From Dactylonectria macrodidyma (lineage: Eukaryota; Ascomycota; Sordariomycetes; Hypocreales; Nectriaceae), in contig JAGMUV010000007.1 in NCBI GenBank assembly GCA_020744425.1, positions 1,922,001 to 1,986,000 of the forward strand: 64,000 nt of DNA, given 5' to 3'. The translations under genes and the position numbers were made by a program. The notes beneath the pieces were generated by a model, which was not told the origin of the DNA, made no database searches, and worked only from the letters and a program-made list of their open reading frames with translations. Every line of letters begins with the position of its first letter. Within the stretch, counting starts at the first letter, position 1. Below, piece after piece: positions 25,032-37,628 of the stretch.

Positions 25032-26435
25032 TAGAGGCGGCCGCGCTGGCGGTGGAGCAGAGAGCAAGTTGTTTGATGTCCAGTTCGCTGTATGCGGCTC
25101 CGCTACTACTTGCTAGATATGTACCTAGATACCTACCTAGAAGTGGACGTCCATGTATCACGTAAAGTAGTTAGGCATCTGCAACGCCCATAGTGACGGG
25201 TCGATGAGGCAGAGGGCGTCTTAGTGAGGTAGATCACATGTGCATTTGCATTGGAGTCGTCCACCTTATGCAGCAACTGACAGGATCGCCGGGTGCTACT
25301 AGGTATGCGTGCTGTTCATGTTCAGACTGTCGACAAGCGCAGGAAAAAACAACGTCGGTGCCAGTGACGACGAAAAAGCTGGTGCCACCGTTGTGATGGG
25401 GTTGAGGCCCGCCAGTTTGACAAGCAAGATCCCTCTTCTGATGCGCATCATAAGGCAAATCCTCCAATCTCCCAGCATCCCAACAGGGCTTCCCACCAGA
25501 AGGGCGTTCCGCCTCTGTTTTTAGCAACACGGTGTTTCTTATGTGAACAAGCGGCGGTGTTGTGTCTCTCCCATGATCCCATCCCGCCTCCATCCCGCCT
25601 CCATCCCTCCCACTTTCTATCCCTCGCGTCTTTCATCCCTGATCTGATCACCCTCGTCCCTCGTCCGAGCCGATCCCCCCAACACCTGTCCACAGTCCAC
25701 CACGCCCACCACGTCCACTAAATTACAACACACTACACTGCACTAATGGCACTTACCTACATAGGTAGTACACCGACGAATGCGCTACATGACAAGACTC
25801 GCAAGGGCATGCTGGAAAAGCATGACGGTGACCTGCAAGTGCTCGCCCGGAAGCCCAATCAATAGGCCGTGCGTTGACCGCATTGCTCAGGACCATTCTG
25901 CCAGCTTGCAGCCTGCCGTTTGCCCACCGCGAGTCGACCTGACACTAGTGCAGGTCCATCATCCATCCACCCACCGTCTTGGGCGTCCCCGGGACGGCGT
26001 CCACCTTTCCAGGGGCCTCCACAATCGCCCAGAGGCTAAGAGCCTTGGTAGGCTGCCCACAGGTGCCCGCCTACAGTACCTAGGTATCCGTACGCTATAG
26101 GTACCCACAACCACCTTACCAGAAATGCCCCACAGTTCCACTACAGAGCGCGAGGTAGGTACCCACATTGCCCGCAGGTGGGTGGTGTCCGTTCACAGGC
26201 AACCCCTCCAACCACTAATTTATCAGTAGACCTTACCCCTCCAGCTGCCTACCCACCCACCAACCTACAGGCCTAGGGTGCATCAGAATAATCAAAATGC
26301 TTCTCGACGCCCACGGACCCAGCGCTAGCCATGCACTTGCAGATTGAATCAAGAGTCTCGTTTCAGGTGAGTCGATGAATCGAGAGCTTCGTATGCTAAT
26401 TATGCCATCCCATCACCTACGCCACAGGGAGACAT

Positions 26436-26457
26436 ACACACACACACACACACACAC
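26436..26457. repeat. (AC)11 dinucleotide repeat
   Basis: Eleven uninterrupted AC units in intergenic DNA form a simple microsatellite. Confidence 0.95.
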
Positions 26458-28647
26458 CCAAAGTGATGATGGATGCACTAATTCTAATTACCTACCTAAC
26501 CTTCAACACTCACCGGTTGGGAAAAGAAAACCTGCCGCCAAGATGCTCTAGAGCCACCACAACTGCAACCCTCAATGTTCAAGGCACTCCATGCAAGCCG
26601 AGACAGCAATACGTGCAGATCATATCAGATAAAAAAAAAAAACACATACGCCTATTACCAAACATCCAGTCGTCTACTTGTTTCAATTCTTCTTTGTTGG
26701 TTTCTCTCTTGGGTGCGTCGTCCGGAACATCACTCATTCATCCCTCGGCCCTCACTAACCCCATACTCAGAAAGTCGCCTATCTAGGTGCCGCCCGGTAG
26801 CCGCTCGTCTGCCGCTCCCCCGGGCCCCCTCGTATTGCTCCATCGAGGGTACCCTTGTCCGGTGCGCCCTTGGAACGTACGAATACTATGTAGTATGCAG
26901 CAGTAGCCAGAGGGCCTCATTCAGACCAGGCGGACGCACCTCGGTGATGGAGTATGTTTTCCTTGGCCTGATCTCACGTAGCAGCGGCCTGCCTACTCGG
27001 GAAATGCTGCAAGCGCTCCACACACTCACCGTGTCGTGCAGATATTCAGAATAGGATCATCCTGCCTGTGCTTCTAGACAAGGACCGGCTAGCGAGCGTG
27101 TAAGACGAGAGAAACGGCTGGAGCCGAGTTCGTAGACCCCCAGTCGGGTTGCCCCGGGCTATGATCACTCGATTTCCAGTTGAGAGACTCGACTACTTCT
27201 CCCATGCTCTGATCCTGAGTACAATTCCGCACTCTGTCTGTCCTAAAACATGCAAGGGGGTTATGAGCTACATGAGAAAATTTTTCTCTGTTGTATTGCA
27301 GTGGCAAAGAAAGACCTGATCACTCATTTTTTTTCTTGACTGACCACCGGAGGCTGGCGGATGGCGGTTTCGAGAGGATCGTTCTTGTCAACGAACCAAG
27401 TTGCCATAGCGGTGAGGGTTATACGGTGAGTGTTAGAACGCCTCGACGTTCACAATTGGCCAAGTCGAGCAACCGGAAATGATCATGGACTGCCCCTGAG
27501 TGTCCTTCTTCCTCCTCCTCTGCATCCCTTCAGTGGCATTTCCTTGCCAACCCACACCGCACATGCCCGTACGGAGCAATACATGGCTCTATCTCTTCAG
27601 ATCGATGAGTCGTTCAATAAATGACAATGCTTGAAACATCCAACCACCTCAATAGCCGCCAGTTCCACGTACCTACCATCATCCTGATTCGAATCGACCA
27701 TCTCCTCCTTCCGGACGGCTAAGCATAGCAGCACACTAAAGCCTACCCTCCGCTTCTGCGCAAATTATTCACGACGGCTGCTTTGGGGCTTGCAGATGCA
27801 GTTTTCATTGGGCTTTTCACGCCATCATTCTGCCCATCAGTGTGTAGTGGATGCGATCTAAGGACGGGCAGGACGTAACCCGAGACCTGGAACCAATCAC
27901 TCCTAGGCAACACGCCGTAGGATGCATGCTAATAGAAATGGGGAGCGAAAATTACGCACGTCTTGCAGCGATGTTACAGCCGGTCAGGAAGATGCGTCTC
28001 ACATGTGAAGGTGCGGTGAATTAGCCGGCAAGGAGTACTCGAGTGTGCAGGGTAGGCAGATCAAGAGTCAACCCCAGAATGGCAAGGCAAATATCAGTGT
28101 TCTCTCTCGACCCAGCAGAATGGAGGCATTCGGCTTTGGTGTTTCATGGTATTATTCTTTCTAGCCTGTAGTCTTTGCCTATGCTTGATTCCATTGTGTA
28201 TTATTAGCAGCGACGGAATGCTTGGGTGCTATAGGTGGTAATACTACTGCAAATAGCGGTGGTGCCACCCTTTTGCTAGCTTAGTATGGCATTATGGCTT
28301 AAATCTGACATTTGTCTCTCGTTGTGGTCGGAATCTTGGTGTAGGTAGACGTAGTTATGGGTGTGAAACATGTGTCTTCTTCTTCAACACTAGTTCTGAG
28401 TAGATGTTCTTGGAAACAAAATTTGGAAATGGTGTTTTTGTTGCCGAGTATTTAGTGATTGAATGATTGAACATGTATCAGCTATCCCTGTAAACCCATG
28501 ATCGGGCAAGCATAGCGTATACCTGATCAACCAACCAACCACCAAACACTCAACAATGAGAGCGTCATTGAGTTTCCCGTACGAATCCGTAGCTAAGGAT
28601 GTTGCAAATCCCAATAATAAAGTTAACTCGGCCGCCGAACCTGTTCA

Positions 28648-29749
28648 TCAAGACACACTCCAGTCACACGACACCGTCCACACCTCGCCGTCTAATTCCA
28701 CATCCCACACGGGCAGCCCCAAGACGACCAAGCTGCCCACGCCGACAACAGCCCGTCGTCCCAGCCCAGTCAACTTGCCCTCCCCCGCGAGTAAGAACCG
28801 CCTCGAGGCGGCGCCCGCAGCCTCCTCAACCCGCCCCTTGACCAAATACATCCTCTGGCCCGGCCGGATCTCCTCGACCGTGACCCTCGCGACAGCCTCG
28901 ACGTCTTGACCCGCCGCCTCCCAGCCCTTGATGTCGGAGAGCCAGCCTTGCAAATCGGCGGCAAGACCGCCCGCGAGATACTTTGCGCCTCGTCGCTGCG
29001 GAGAAAAGGCAGCTGGGAGGCCGTCTGTCGTAGGATCAACTTCTGCGGGTTTGAAACGTGGAGGCGGCCGGAAGGTCGGCTGCTGAGGAGCCCGTGTTTC
29101 ATCGTGCAAGGGCCCGGCGTTGTCACCGCCTTCGTCGATCTCCAGAATACTGGCTGTTGGTGTGTGGCGATCTATGAATAGGCCGGCTTCCGAGTTATCG
29201 TCAAGGTCGTGACTTTGTTCGTGCCAAGGGGAAGAGTCTGGTATCGGCGAGATGGATATTCGGCGGCGCTTGGCTTCTCTCTCCTCAAGGGGAGAACTGC
29301 CATCCAATGACCCAAAATTGCCAAGAGAATCATGCTCTATAGAATCTCGAAGTCCATCCTTTGGGTTATCGCATAACATGCTCGCGCTACTCTCCTGTGA
29401 GGTTGTCACGCCATCTGACTCGATCTCGATCGAGTCATTGAGTACGCCACCCCGTGTCTCTCCATCTTCTTCATCGTCATCTTCCGCGGAGCACTCCTCA
29501 ACCCTGTCCTCAACCTCTTCTACATCCTCAATGTCGAGACCACTACGTCCCTGTGTTGGCTTCGGCACAGACGAGGAGCCGAACCGGGGGGTGGACTGGA
29601 AACGTGGAGGCCCCGTCGGTGTTTGTGAGAACTGGGTTCCCCGCTTTGTGAGAAGGAACCTCCGGGGGGTTAATGTCTATTCCAGTGAGTTGGAGAGTTC
29701 TGGAAGTGATGTTTACTTCGAATTCACTCACGCTTGGAGGAGGGCTCAT
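28648..29749 (-). CDS. unknown acidic/proline-rich protein, possible C-terminal small beta domain
   Basis: Exon 1 (29732-29749) encodes only MSPPPS. After a 55-nt intron, exon 2 (28648-29676) completes 348 aa. The N-terminal third has LTPRRFLLTKRGTQFSQTP and PPRFQSTPRF, a basic/proline pattern. Next comes an acidic, Ser-rich stretch with a likely nuclear localisation patch (EREAKRRRISISP). The C-terminal 120 residues alternate hydrophobic and polar residues (VARVTVEEIRPGQRMYLVKG, then VGSLVVLGLPVWDVELDG), which suggests a small beta-barrel such as an OB-fold. I do not recognise the family. A chromatin or DNA-repair accessory role would fit the layout but is speculation. The six-codon first exon rests on a good GTGAGT donor and on the frame; without it no ATG opens the conserved-looking start. 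Confidence 0.72.
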
Positions 29750-30535
29750 GGCATACTATGCGGCTGCATTCCGCCTTGCTCATGCATTCACCCACTATAC
29801 CGAATATATCCAGGGTTGCGTCGACTTCTACGACAGAGAGTCGTCATGGGGGAGAGCCTCTCCATTCGTAATTAGGCGTTCAAGATAGCGGGCGTTAAGT
29901 ATGATCGAACAGTGGTCATCATCTGGAATGACGTTCGTGGAGAAAGGCGCCCACAATTCACGGCAGAATTTCGGCGGTGTGGGGTGTGGGGAGCATGTGA
30001 GATGGATTCGACTACTTTTGCCCACGGAGGCTCCTAGGCATCGAAGGGGCCGTTGACAAATCCGTTGAACAATATTAATATATACGTGTTTCCGATCAGC
30101 TTTCAAATATCATCTCTTCTTTCGTACAAAATGACTCCCAAATAGATCTCGTTGATGCCCTCAAATAGCATGGCACTCCCCTGTGCCAATTCCCCCTTTC
30201 TCTCAAGAGGGACACATCCCTAGGAAAATCATTGAAGATGTTTACAAAACGCCTGACTGTGCTGTGCATCCCGCACATTTTGTTCTATCGGCTGCGCATT
30301 GTGATGAACGTTCCTATAATCACAGCACACTCTTACCAAGTACTAGAGTGCCTAGCCTGCGCAGCGTGCTGTCGCAAATCCACGACAAATCTCAAGGTCG
30401 AAGCAGAACGGCGTGTAAAAAGGGCGTCTCGAAACCAACCACTCTTATGGGTTGGCGAGCTGAGCTGGCTCTGAATAGGTATGAGGGCTACCCGAAGCGA
30501 CTGGTAGGCCCAAGAGCCGTTGACAGATAGTCGGC
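29750..30535. other. intergenic region between two minus-strand genes
   Basis: It is the promoter side of the unknown acidic protein and the 3' side of the DUF3405 gene. It is AT-richer than its surroundings (for example 30059-30120). I see no gene. Confidence 0.55.
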
Positions 30536-32891
30536 TTAACCATAGGCAAGATCAAAGGGAGTCTTGTGGCCACTCTTGGTTGGTTCGGTGTCCTTGACAT
30601 GGTGCAGCATGACTGGCGGTAGACAAGGTCTACCATGTGCCTCTTCCCATACTTTGCCACCTATTCCAGTGTCCTCCCAGCCCATCCAGTTGTTGAAGAG
30701 GCGGTTAGGAGGAGTTGCTCGGTAGTACCATGTCGAGCCCTGATACCTTCGTTCACGGCCCCAACCCATGGGACTACCACGACCGCCGCTCTCTCCATTC
30801 TCTCCTGGATTGAACCACTTGGCGAGGAACTTGCCGTCCCAGTCTCGGTCCATGAAGATTGGATGAGGGGCAAACACCGCCTTCAACCCATGGAGGAGGG
30901 CAACTGTCTGAGGAGTCATCTCGGAAGCAACGTGGTTACCGCGAAGGTTTTCCAAATGCATGACATTAAGCAGTTTCTTGGAAACCCTTGACTGTGTGAC
31001 GATGGTAGTTCGGCGGGGGAGGTCTTTATTATTGAATTTCCCATCAGTGTAGCCCCAAATGTGATCTGCAATGACCCAGTTGCTTCCGATGGGGTTGAAG
31101 ATGGGACCGGCAGTAATGAAGTCCGCTTCTTCGCCTACTCCCCATTCGTAGTTGTCATCCGCAGGGTTGGATACTGGAGGTTTGGGCCCGACGGGGGTGA
31201 TGAAAGGCAGATTGATTGGTCCCCAGATGGTGTCATTGCCATAGCGGGTCTCGATATCCAGACGGAAGTCGGTGTCATAATCCCCATGATATTCGGGGAT
31301 GTACCAGCGCTCGTTCCTCTCCCACAGGCCCTTTCGTGGCTGTTTCTTGGAAAATTGACCCATCTTCTGTAAAAGCTCGTAATGGTGACCGGTGAAACGG
31401 AAGTCCATTTCCCAATTCCAAATATAATCAAACTGGGGATGGTCTTGGCTGAACTTCTGAACGGAGAGCCATTGTGCGGTGTGCACACTACGCTCCTCTT
31501 CATCCTTCATCTCCGTGTAAATGTCCCAGACAAGCTGATCATTCCACAGAACGGTCATGCTTTGGAATTCTGTGGGCACGTACTGCTGAAGGACCCTTTG
31601 GTAGGTGTCAGAGTCTTCAAAGATGCGGAGGTTGTTGTCCTTGACTTGAACCAGCAAAAAAACCTCGTATTCACCTCCAGACCTGAGAGAGAGTTCAGTG
31701 ACCAGAGCCCGAATGGTTTGCTTATCATTTTCAGTATATTTTTTGCCAGTATAGGATCGCAGGAGGACGGCCGTTCGTGACTCTGATACGAATCCACTGG
31801 GGGTGTCTCGTCTGGCGCCCTGGTGTTGTCCGGCACTGAGTGATGCACCATCCTTGGGAAATGCCGTCACATCCCGTCGATTTAGGAACGTGTTTTTCGG
31901 CGGGTTGGAGCCCCCGGCTGTCTCTGGGTAGGCACTCGAAAAATCATTCCACCGGTCCTTGTTCACGTCGTATCGCTGAGCGTTTTTGTGCACACAGGCT
32001 CGTTGGAGATCGCCCCAGTTGACTGCGTCCCAGTCCAAGGGCGTAATCTTGCCATCCCCGCTGACCTTGTTCTGAAGAGTCAAACCATAAGGGCCCAGTC
32101 GTGTCTCCCGCTCCCAACACAGATTCCCGTCCATGTTGAGAACATTGTATCCACCCATTCTTGGGGTCGGCCACTCGTGCGGCTGGCCTTTGAAGACCAG
32201 AAGATCCTCAATGTAATCACCGTTGGCGCCCTTGCATGGAACGTAAGGCGCATAACCCTCTTTCTTCCACTCTTTGGTGTTGTACGTCGGGTACGGATCG
32301 TAACGGACCGGCTTCTCGACACTAAAGTCGACATCGGAGTCTGGGTCGTATCGCAGGGCGGAGCTGAATTGGTCGGAACGAACTTCCTGGTGCTCAAGGG
32401 TGGCGAGGGTGTTGCCGTAGATGAGGTTGGACGAGGGGAGACTGCAAAGTCAGGTTAATTATCTGATGTAGGCATGCATTAAACCCCTGGGGATTCGCGA
32501 CTTACTTCGAGGTGACGGCATACGCGTGCCTCCACTCCTTCCTCAAATCCTTCTCGTGCTGCAGCCGGGCAAGAGCTCCAAAGCCCCGTTCCTTGCCGTC
32601 AAGCTCGTAGCCCAGCTCGATATCATTGGGATCCTCGTAGTCAGTTGGGTCATGCCAACCGTCGAGATACTCGGCCGTGAGCTCCCACGGCTCCTTCCGC
32701 GGCTTGGTTGCCAGGGATCCGTCCTCCGGGGGGGCTCGTACGGGCTCATGGGGCACAACCCGGGAACTCGAGCCGCCAAAGAGAAGATAGTAGGCCGACA
32801 ACATGGCGACGACCATGAGGAACACCGACTTGGGCCGCAGCTTGCCTGAAAACAAGTGCCGCCCATGGCCACGGCTGTTCCAGCTTTTCAT
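30536..32891 (-). CDS. DUF3405-family type II membrane protein
   Basis: Two exons (32506-32891, 30536-32441) give 763 aa. A short basic N-terminus is followed by one hydrophobic anchor at about residues 22-39 (VFLMVVAMLSAYYLLFG), so the bulk is predicted to be lumenal. The body has the features I associate with the fungal DUF3405 family: FLLVQVKDN, the WNWEMDFRFTGHHYELLQ segment, WYIPEYHGDYD, EADFITAGPIFNP and a C-terminal GSTWYYRATPPNRLFNNWMG. Members are poorly characterised; a Golgi or secretory-pathway role, perhaps related to glycosyl transfer, is inferred from topology. The chosen start (MKSWNSRGHG) precedes the anchor by a suitable basic stretch. The intron is 64 nt with a GTAAGT donor. 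The length suits the family as I remember it. Confidence 0.88.
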
Positions 32892-35359
32892 GATGGGCAA
32901 CCTGACCTGGGTGAAATGAGTCGCCAGATAGACGGTAAGGTCGGTGGTAGTAGAATCGATCGAAAACAGCGTCGCAAGAATGCTGGGGATCAAGATGCAA
33001 AGCCAATGCAAGGCATAGATGAGTTGTTGAGGTCCCAGGTGGACGTCGAGGGCTGGATGTTGAGGGCTGTGCGTCGAGGGCTGGGTGTTCTAGATGCAGA
33101 GGTTGGCCGTTGCGGCAGGGAGGAATGCGCGACTGAAGCCAAGACACAGCTCTGTTTCCCCTGAGGTGGCGGCACTAGAGGCTTGCTTTTTCAAGGGAGT
33201 GTGTCGTGGCCTCTGTCAAAGAAAGCCCGTTTGAGGAAATGGGAAAGCGGCGCGAAACCAAAAAGATAGAAAAGAGAAGTTCAAGCGATGCCGCTCGAGA
33301 AGCAAGTGAAAGGAGATAGAGTGGAGGGGAGACGTCAGTAGTAGGTGGTAATAGTTTGTCAACTAGGGGGTTTCTTGGAAAAGGACACACACGGCCTAGT
33401 CGAGGGAACCTAGGAAGGCTCGACCAGGGGAAACACCATGGTTGATCTGGTCGCACTGATTGGACGAGGGGCAAAAAAGTGTGGAAACGGCGGAGACTGT
33501 AAGCCGATACTGCATGAGTATCCCAGCCGCAATAAGCCTTGCTGACTTCAGATTTGACTTGACAGATAACAACCCTCCGTCCTCTAGGAACGGGAGTAAT
33601 CATCGGCACTCACTACTCAGGCAGGGCGCCCTGAGGCATCACATAGACGCAAGGAAGGAATTGGCGCGGGGGCTGAGAAGCACGGTCCCTCGAGCCAAAC
33701 CCTTCAAAGGCTCTCCCCCTGAACCATAGTGGAGATGGACCAGCACGGCATGGACTCGCTAGGTGCTTTTAGTGATGAGCCACATCGATCTAGTGATGCA
33801 GCCGTTTCCGCTGAGTTGCCCTGGCATTGGGTGGACGAGGTAACCGAAGTCCCATCCGGCCTTGTGGCTTCGGAGTGGGATATTGGCTGAAGTGAGATGA
33901 GATTTCAGCTTCCATTGGAAGCCGATCGCCACAATGCAGGGCGAGAGCACACGAAACTGCTCAGTGATCAACGAGGACTAAGTATACAGACATGGAAGCC
34001 AGGAGAATTATTGAACGATATCACATGTTCGACAGCTCGTTGACGGTTGTAACCGTGATTCGTCCCATCATGGGTGCAGTCGCTCTTGTGGGTGCTCACC
34101 TTAGGGATGGGGCCTGATACGCGGATGGTGGTGGTACCTGTGTCTGCATATGTGCCCCTGAGGCTACTCGCTGGCCACTATGATCCAGACCTCCAGCCAT
34201 CCCCCGTAATCATCCGCCAGCTCGCGTGCTTCTCCTAAATCAATATTCTCGTACTCCTAGAACAACGAATTCGAGCCGGGGCGGGGGCCCAAAGCACCTG
34301 TAACACGTCTCACATGTCCCCTCGTGCTCATGTTCTAAAACATTCTGTCCATGTTTGCTCCATTGCTCTTGCTCTTGAGTCGTCTTACAGTCTCCGATTT
34401 CTCGCTCGGCTCTTTGGATTGTGGGGCCGCAGCCGGCAGCTGTCGTCATCAGCGTCGCAACGCCCGAACGACGGAGGACAGGGATGTTAATTGCTGAGCA
34501 GCCAGCACTTCTACTGACTTCTTCGACCACAAGAGTGACAACCCCGTCTTCTCCTACTGGTTGCCTTTTGTTACTTTAAAGTATTAAGATGATCATTATC
34601 ATCTCGTTTCTAGAAACTAGTATTTGAAGCGAATGACGCCAAGATTGCTCAGAATTGGCGGCTGTCATGTCCTGCGGTGCCTATCTAGCAGACGCATCAT
34701 GTTGTATTGTCAACGTTCACATTGTATAGAACAGTTACAGCAATCAGATTCTAGCAGCAATCTAAAATGGCTTAACACATGATACCGGTCCGTGGCATTC
34801 TTTCTAGGATCGCTTCATTGCCAATCAGAGCCATCATCACAGTAGAGACACAGTTTGTGTATTCGAACGTGGATTTTATTCAGACAAAGTCTTCTAGGAG
34901 TTTCCAATGCCATGCACTATCCAATGCAAGAGTTTCCATCTCACACCGTCCCAAAGCTGATGCTTCCCGGCATGAGACATGCAGTACCGCCCTTGCCCCG
35001 ACACGCGTGAACTGTTGTGCCATAAAACTCCCCGTGGCGCAAAAAGGCGCTCAAACATTGAACACAAATGACCGACTAATGCAAAAAGCAGTGGTCCCTC
35101 CCATGGGGGGGAAAACAAAACCATACCAGACAGAGTACCTACTGTCTAGGTCCAGGTATATGGGAGAGGTAAAATCAAAACGAGAGGGTATAATGAAGCA
35201 GAAAATAGCAGTATAACAACTCCTGCATCAAAGGGGCAGTAAAATCGACCGCGCGTGACCGTGGTGGGACGTCGGGTCGGGATTACAAAAGTAAGGTAGG
35301 TCCATTAGGAGTCGTAGCATCAAAAAAATAGTGCAGATATTAGGTCGGTTATCGTATCA
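32892..35359. other. intergenic region between DUF3405 and LIM genes
   Basis: This is the promoter and leader of the DUF3405 gene (minus) plus the 3' side of the LIM gene. The leader near 33180-33600 is pyrimidine-rich on the minus strand. The open frames are short and unconvincing. Confidence 0.55.
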
Positions 35360-37628
35360 TCACATCATGCCAAGGCGGGTGTTACGCTTGTTCATTCGCG
35401 GTCGTGGGCCAGGACCACCCGCGACGGGACCACCGGGGCTGAGCCGGTTTCCAGTCGGGAGCCCGTAAGGAGGACGGGGGAGTCCCATACCGGGGGGAGG
35501 TCGCTGTCCCGGAGCGGGTCGGCCGGGAAGACCGCCCCTGCCGTTCGGGGGCCTCGGCCCGGGAGGACCCAGAAAGCCGGGTGGTCCGGGAGGTCCATGC
35601 GGTCCCCGCTGGCCTTGGGGTGGCTTCATGGATCGATCTGGCTCCATCGCCTGGTCGTTGCCGGCAAACCATGGCTGCTGGACGCGACGCCACGCGTCTC
35701 GCTCGCAGTACGACTTGCCGTCTACTTCGAAGTAGCCCTCAGAGAGCGATCGTCCACAGTCGAGGCATCGGAAGCAACCAACGTGATACTTGATTTGGAA
35801 CTCGTCTTGAAGATATTGTCCTTCGATACCCTTCTGACAGCTACCACATAGGCTCCCATTGAGCTTGTGGTAGTGCTGTTCGCAATAAGGCTTGTCTTCG
35901 TGGACGTAGAACTCGGCCGATGTGAACGGCTCTGTGCAGGTCGTGCACACAAAGCAGGCCTTGTGGTATTTGCCTGTCAATCTCCCGTCCGCGGATGAAA
36001 TGCTCTTGCCCGTGATTTCGAGCATGCAAGCCTTGCAATTGCCTCTGTGCACTGTCGGATCCCGCGACATCTTTCGAGGAGGGTTTGATAGCGGCGAGGT
36101 TGCGGTGTATGGACGATAGGGTTGAATAGCCGGGTCAACAGGCTGAAGGTCTCGGGGGGAGGTGCTGTACGGGCCCGGAGTGAGCGGAGCATCGAATCGA
36201 CGGCCGCTTTGTATGGCAGGGTCGAGCCTGTCTCCCGGAGACAAGTCGTAGGGCGACTCGGCCAACGGTGATCTTGCCCGGGGGGGCTGCAGAGAGGGGT
36301 CGATTCGTAGGTCCTTGGGGCGCAGGCTGTCTATCGAAGGCTGCTTCTTAGGGACTCCAGCACTCGTGGTCGACGAATCAGAAGGCTGGCGCCGGGCTTG
36401 AGATCTCGCTGGGCTAGTCTGGGAGCTCGTTTGGCTGGGGTGGCTGAATGTCGAATATCCTGAGGATGCTGAGTCGGAGGGTGTGTGATAGGGGTTGCTG
36501 GTGCCGAATTCGGCTGCCAGATCGACGGAGCCTGTGTTCTTCGGTGGGTTCAGCAGGCTCTTTCGAGGCGGAGGTTTTCTTGAGGTGTCTGGGCCCATGG
36601 ATGGTCTTGATCGATGGCCGATGGCGGCACCCTCGGGGTTGCGGTTGTCGGATCGCGGGCCTGGTGCCGAAGGCGCTCGCAGAGGATGGGTTGCTTGGGG
36701 CTGGGAAGACTTCGGAAATGTGTCCGAGCGACTCATGAACGCTAAAGGCTTCGGCTCGAGCTCGTCATCACCCAGAGATGGTGGTCCAAAGCCCTCATAG
36801 TCGTCTCGCTTCGGTATGCTGGGAGCCGCAGTACCGCCGCTGCTGTTGCTGGCTTTGTGATAGTGAGTGGGCGCGGTTGCTGACCGCCTGGGACCCAGGT
36901 TGTCTTTTGGCGCTGAGAGGAAATCAAGTTGCTTGTCGAATTCCTTGTCGAGCGATGAGCTGAGAGGCGGGAACGAAGGCGACGACGGACTCCTGGTCGT
37001 ATCAAACGGCCCGGGTGCGATGGCGTCCATCCGCTTCATCAGATTAGAGTTGACATTAGAGCCTGGGCTCACAGAGAGATGCATATCCACCTCGGATCCA
37101 GACGCGCCCGATTTCCTGTCACTAAAGCTGTTAAAGAAGCTTGGGCTCTCAACAGGGCGCGAAGAAGGAATTAAATCATCTTCGAGCGCAGGAGATGAGA
37201 TAAAGAAGTCGTCTCTAGGAGGCGACAAGCTTCGAAAGTCGCTAACGAGGCTGTTGGGGGTCAGTTGACTTTGTCGCAGCCAAGGGTCATCTACTTCCGT
37301 GTTAGCGAATGTGGTCTCTCTCAGTCCAGCACTCAGTCGACTCACTGGCTGCGTTTATGTCGACGACGCCGGGCGGAATGCGCCCAAGCTTTTCTGGTTG
37401 CTTTGACGCATTGTATGGCGTGTAGGATTCATATTCATCTTCCTCTGGGGGTGGTGACACTGCGCATTTGGTTAGTTCGCAGGGTTTATCGTAGCTACCA
37501 ACGGTCACCTTACGCTCAGCTGTCGGTCCAGAACAAATATGCTCTCCCATCATGGAGATTTCGACTTGTCTTCCACATGATGAACACTTGATGGTGGGGA
37601 GCATCATAGACTCCCGCATCATCGCCAT
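35360..37628 (-). CDS. paxillin-like protein with two LIM domains
   Basis: Three exons (37514-37628, 37346-37459, 35360-37293) give 720 aa. Two LIM zinc-binding domains lie in tandem at about residues 496-614. The first runs from CKACMLEITGKSIS through CFVCTTCTEPF to YCEQHYHKL. The second runs from CGSCQKGIEGQYL through CFRCLDCGRSL to YCERDAWRR. The N-terminal 490 residues are Ser/Pro-rich and probably disordered. The C-terminal 100 residues are Gly/Pro-rich with collagen-like PPGPPGFLGPP. Such fungal proteins (compare yeast Pxl1) link Rho GTPase signalling and actin at sites of polarised growth and at the septum. The N-terminus has an extra small zinc-like motif, C15-x2-C18-x11-H30-x-C32. 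Several Met codons cluster at the start (positions 1, 3, 4, 8, 9), so the exact initiator is uncertain by a few residues. Confidence 0.88.

Larger units (their letters stand above)
20316..28647. other. 8.3 kb gene-poor interval
   Basis: This interval lies between the 5' end of the ORP1-like gene and the 3' end of the unknown acidic protein. Both share the minus strand, so only one promoter is needed, yet the gap is 8 kb. Open frames overlap on both strands and show no domains. It holds a C12-TT-C9 tract, a TTTG repeat, a CA repeat and a dense group of TACCTA/TAGGTA motifs (about 25.1-26.5 kb). A long leader or noncoding transcripts are possible. Confidence 0.55.
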
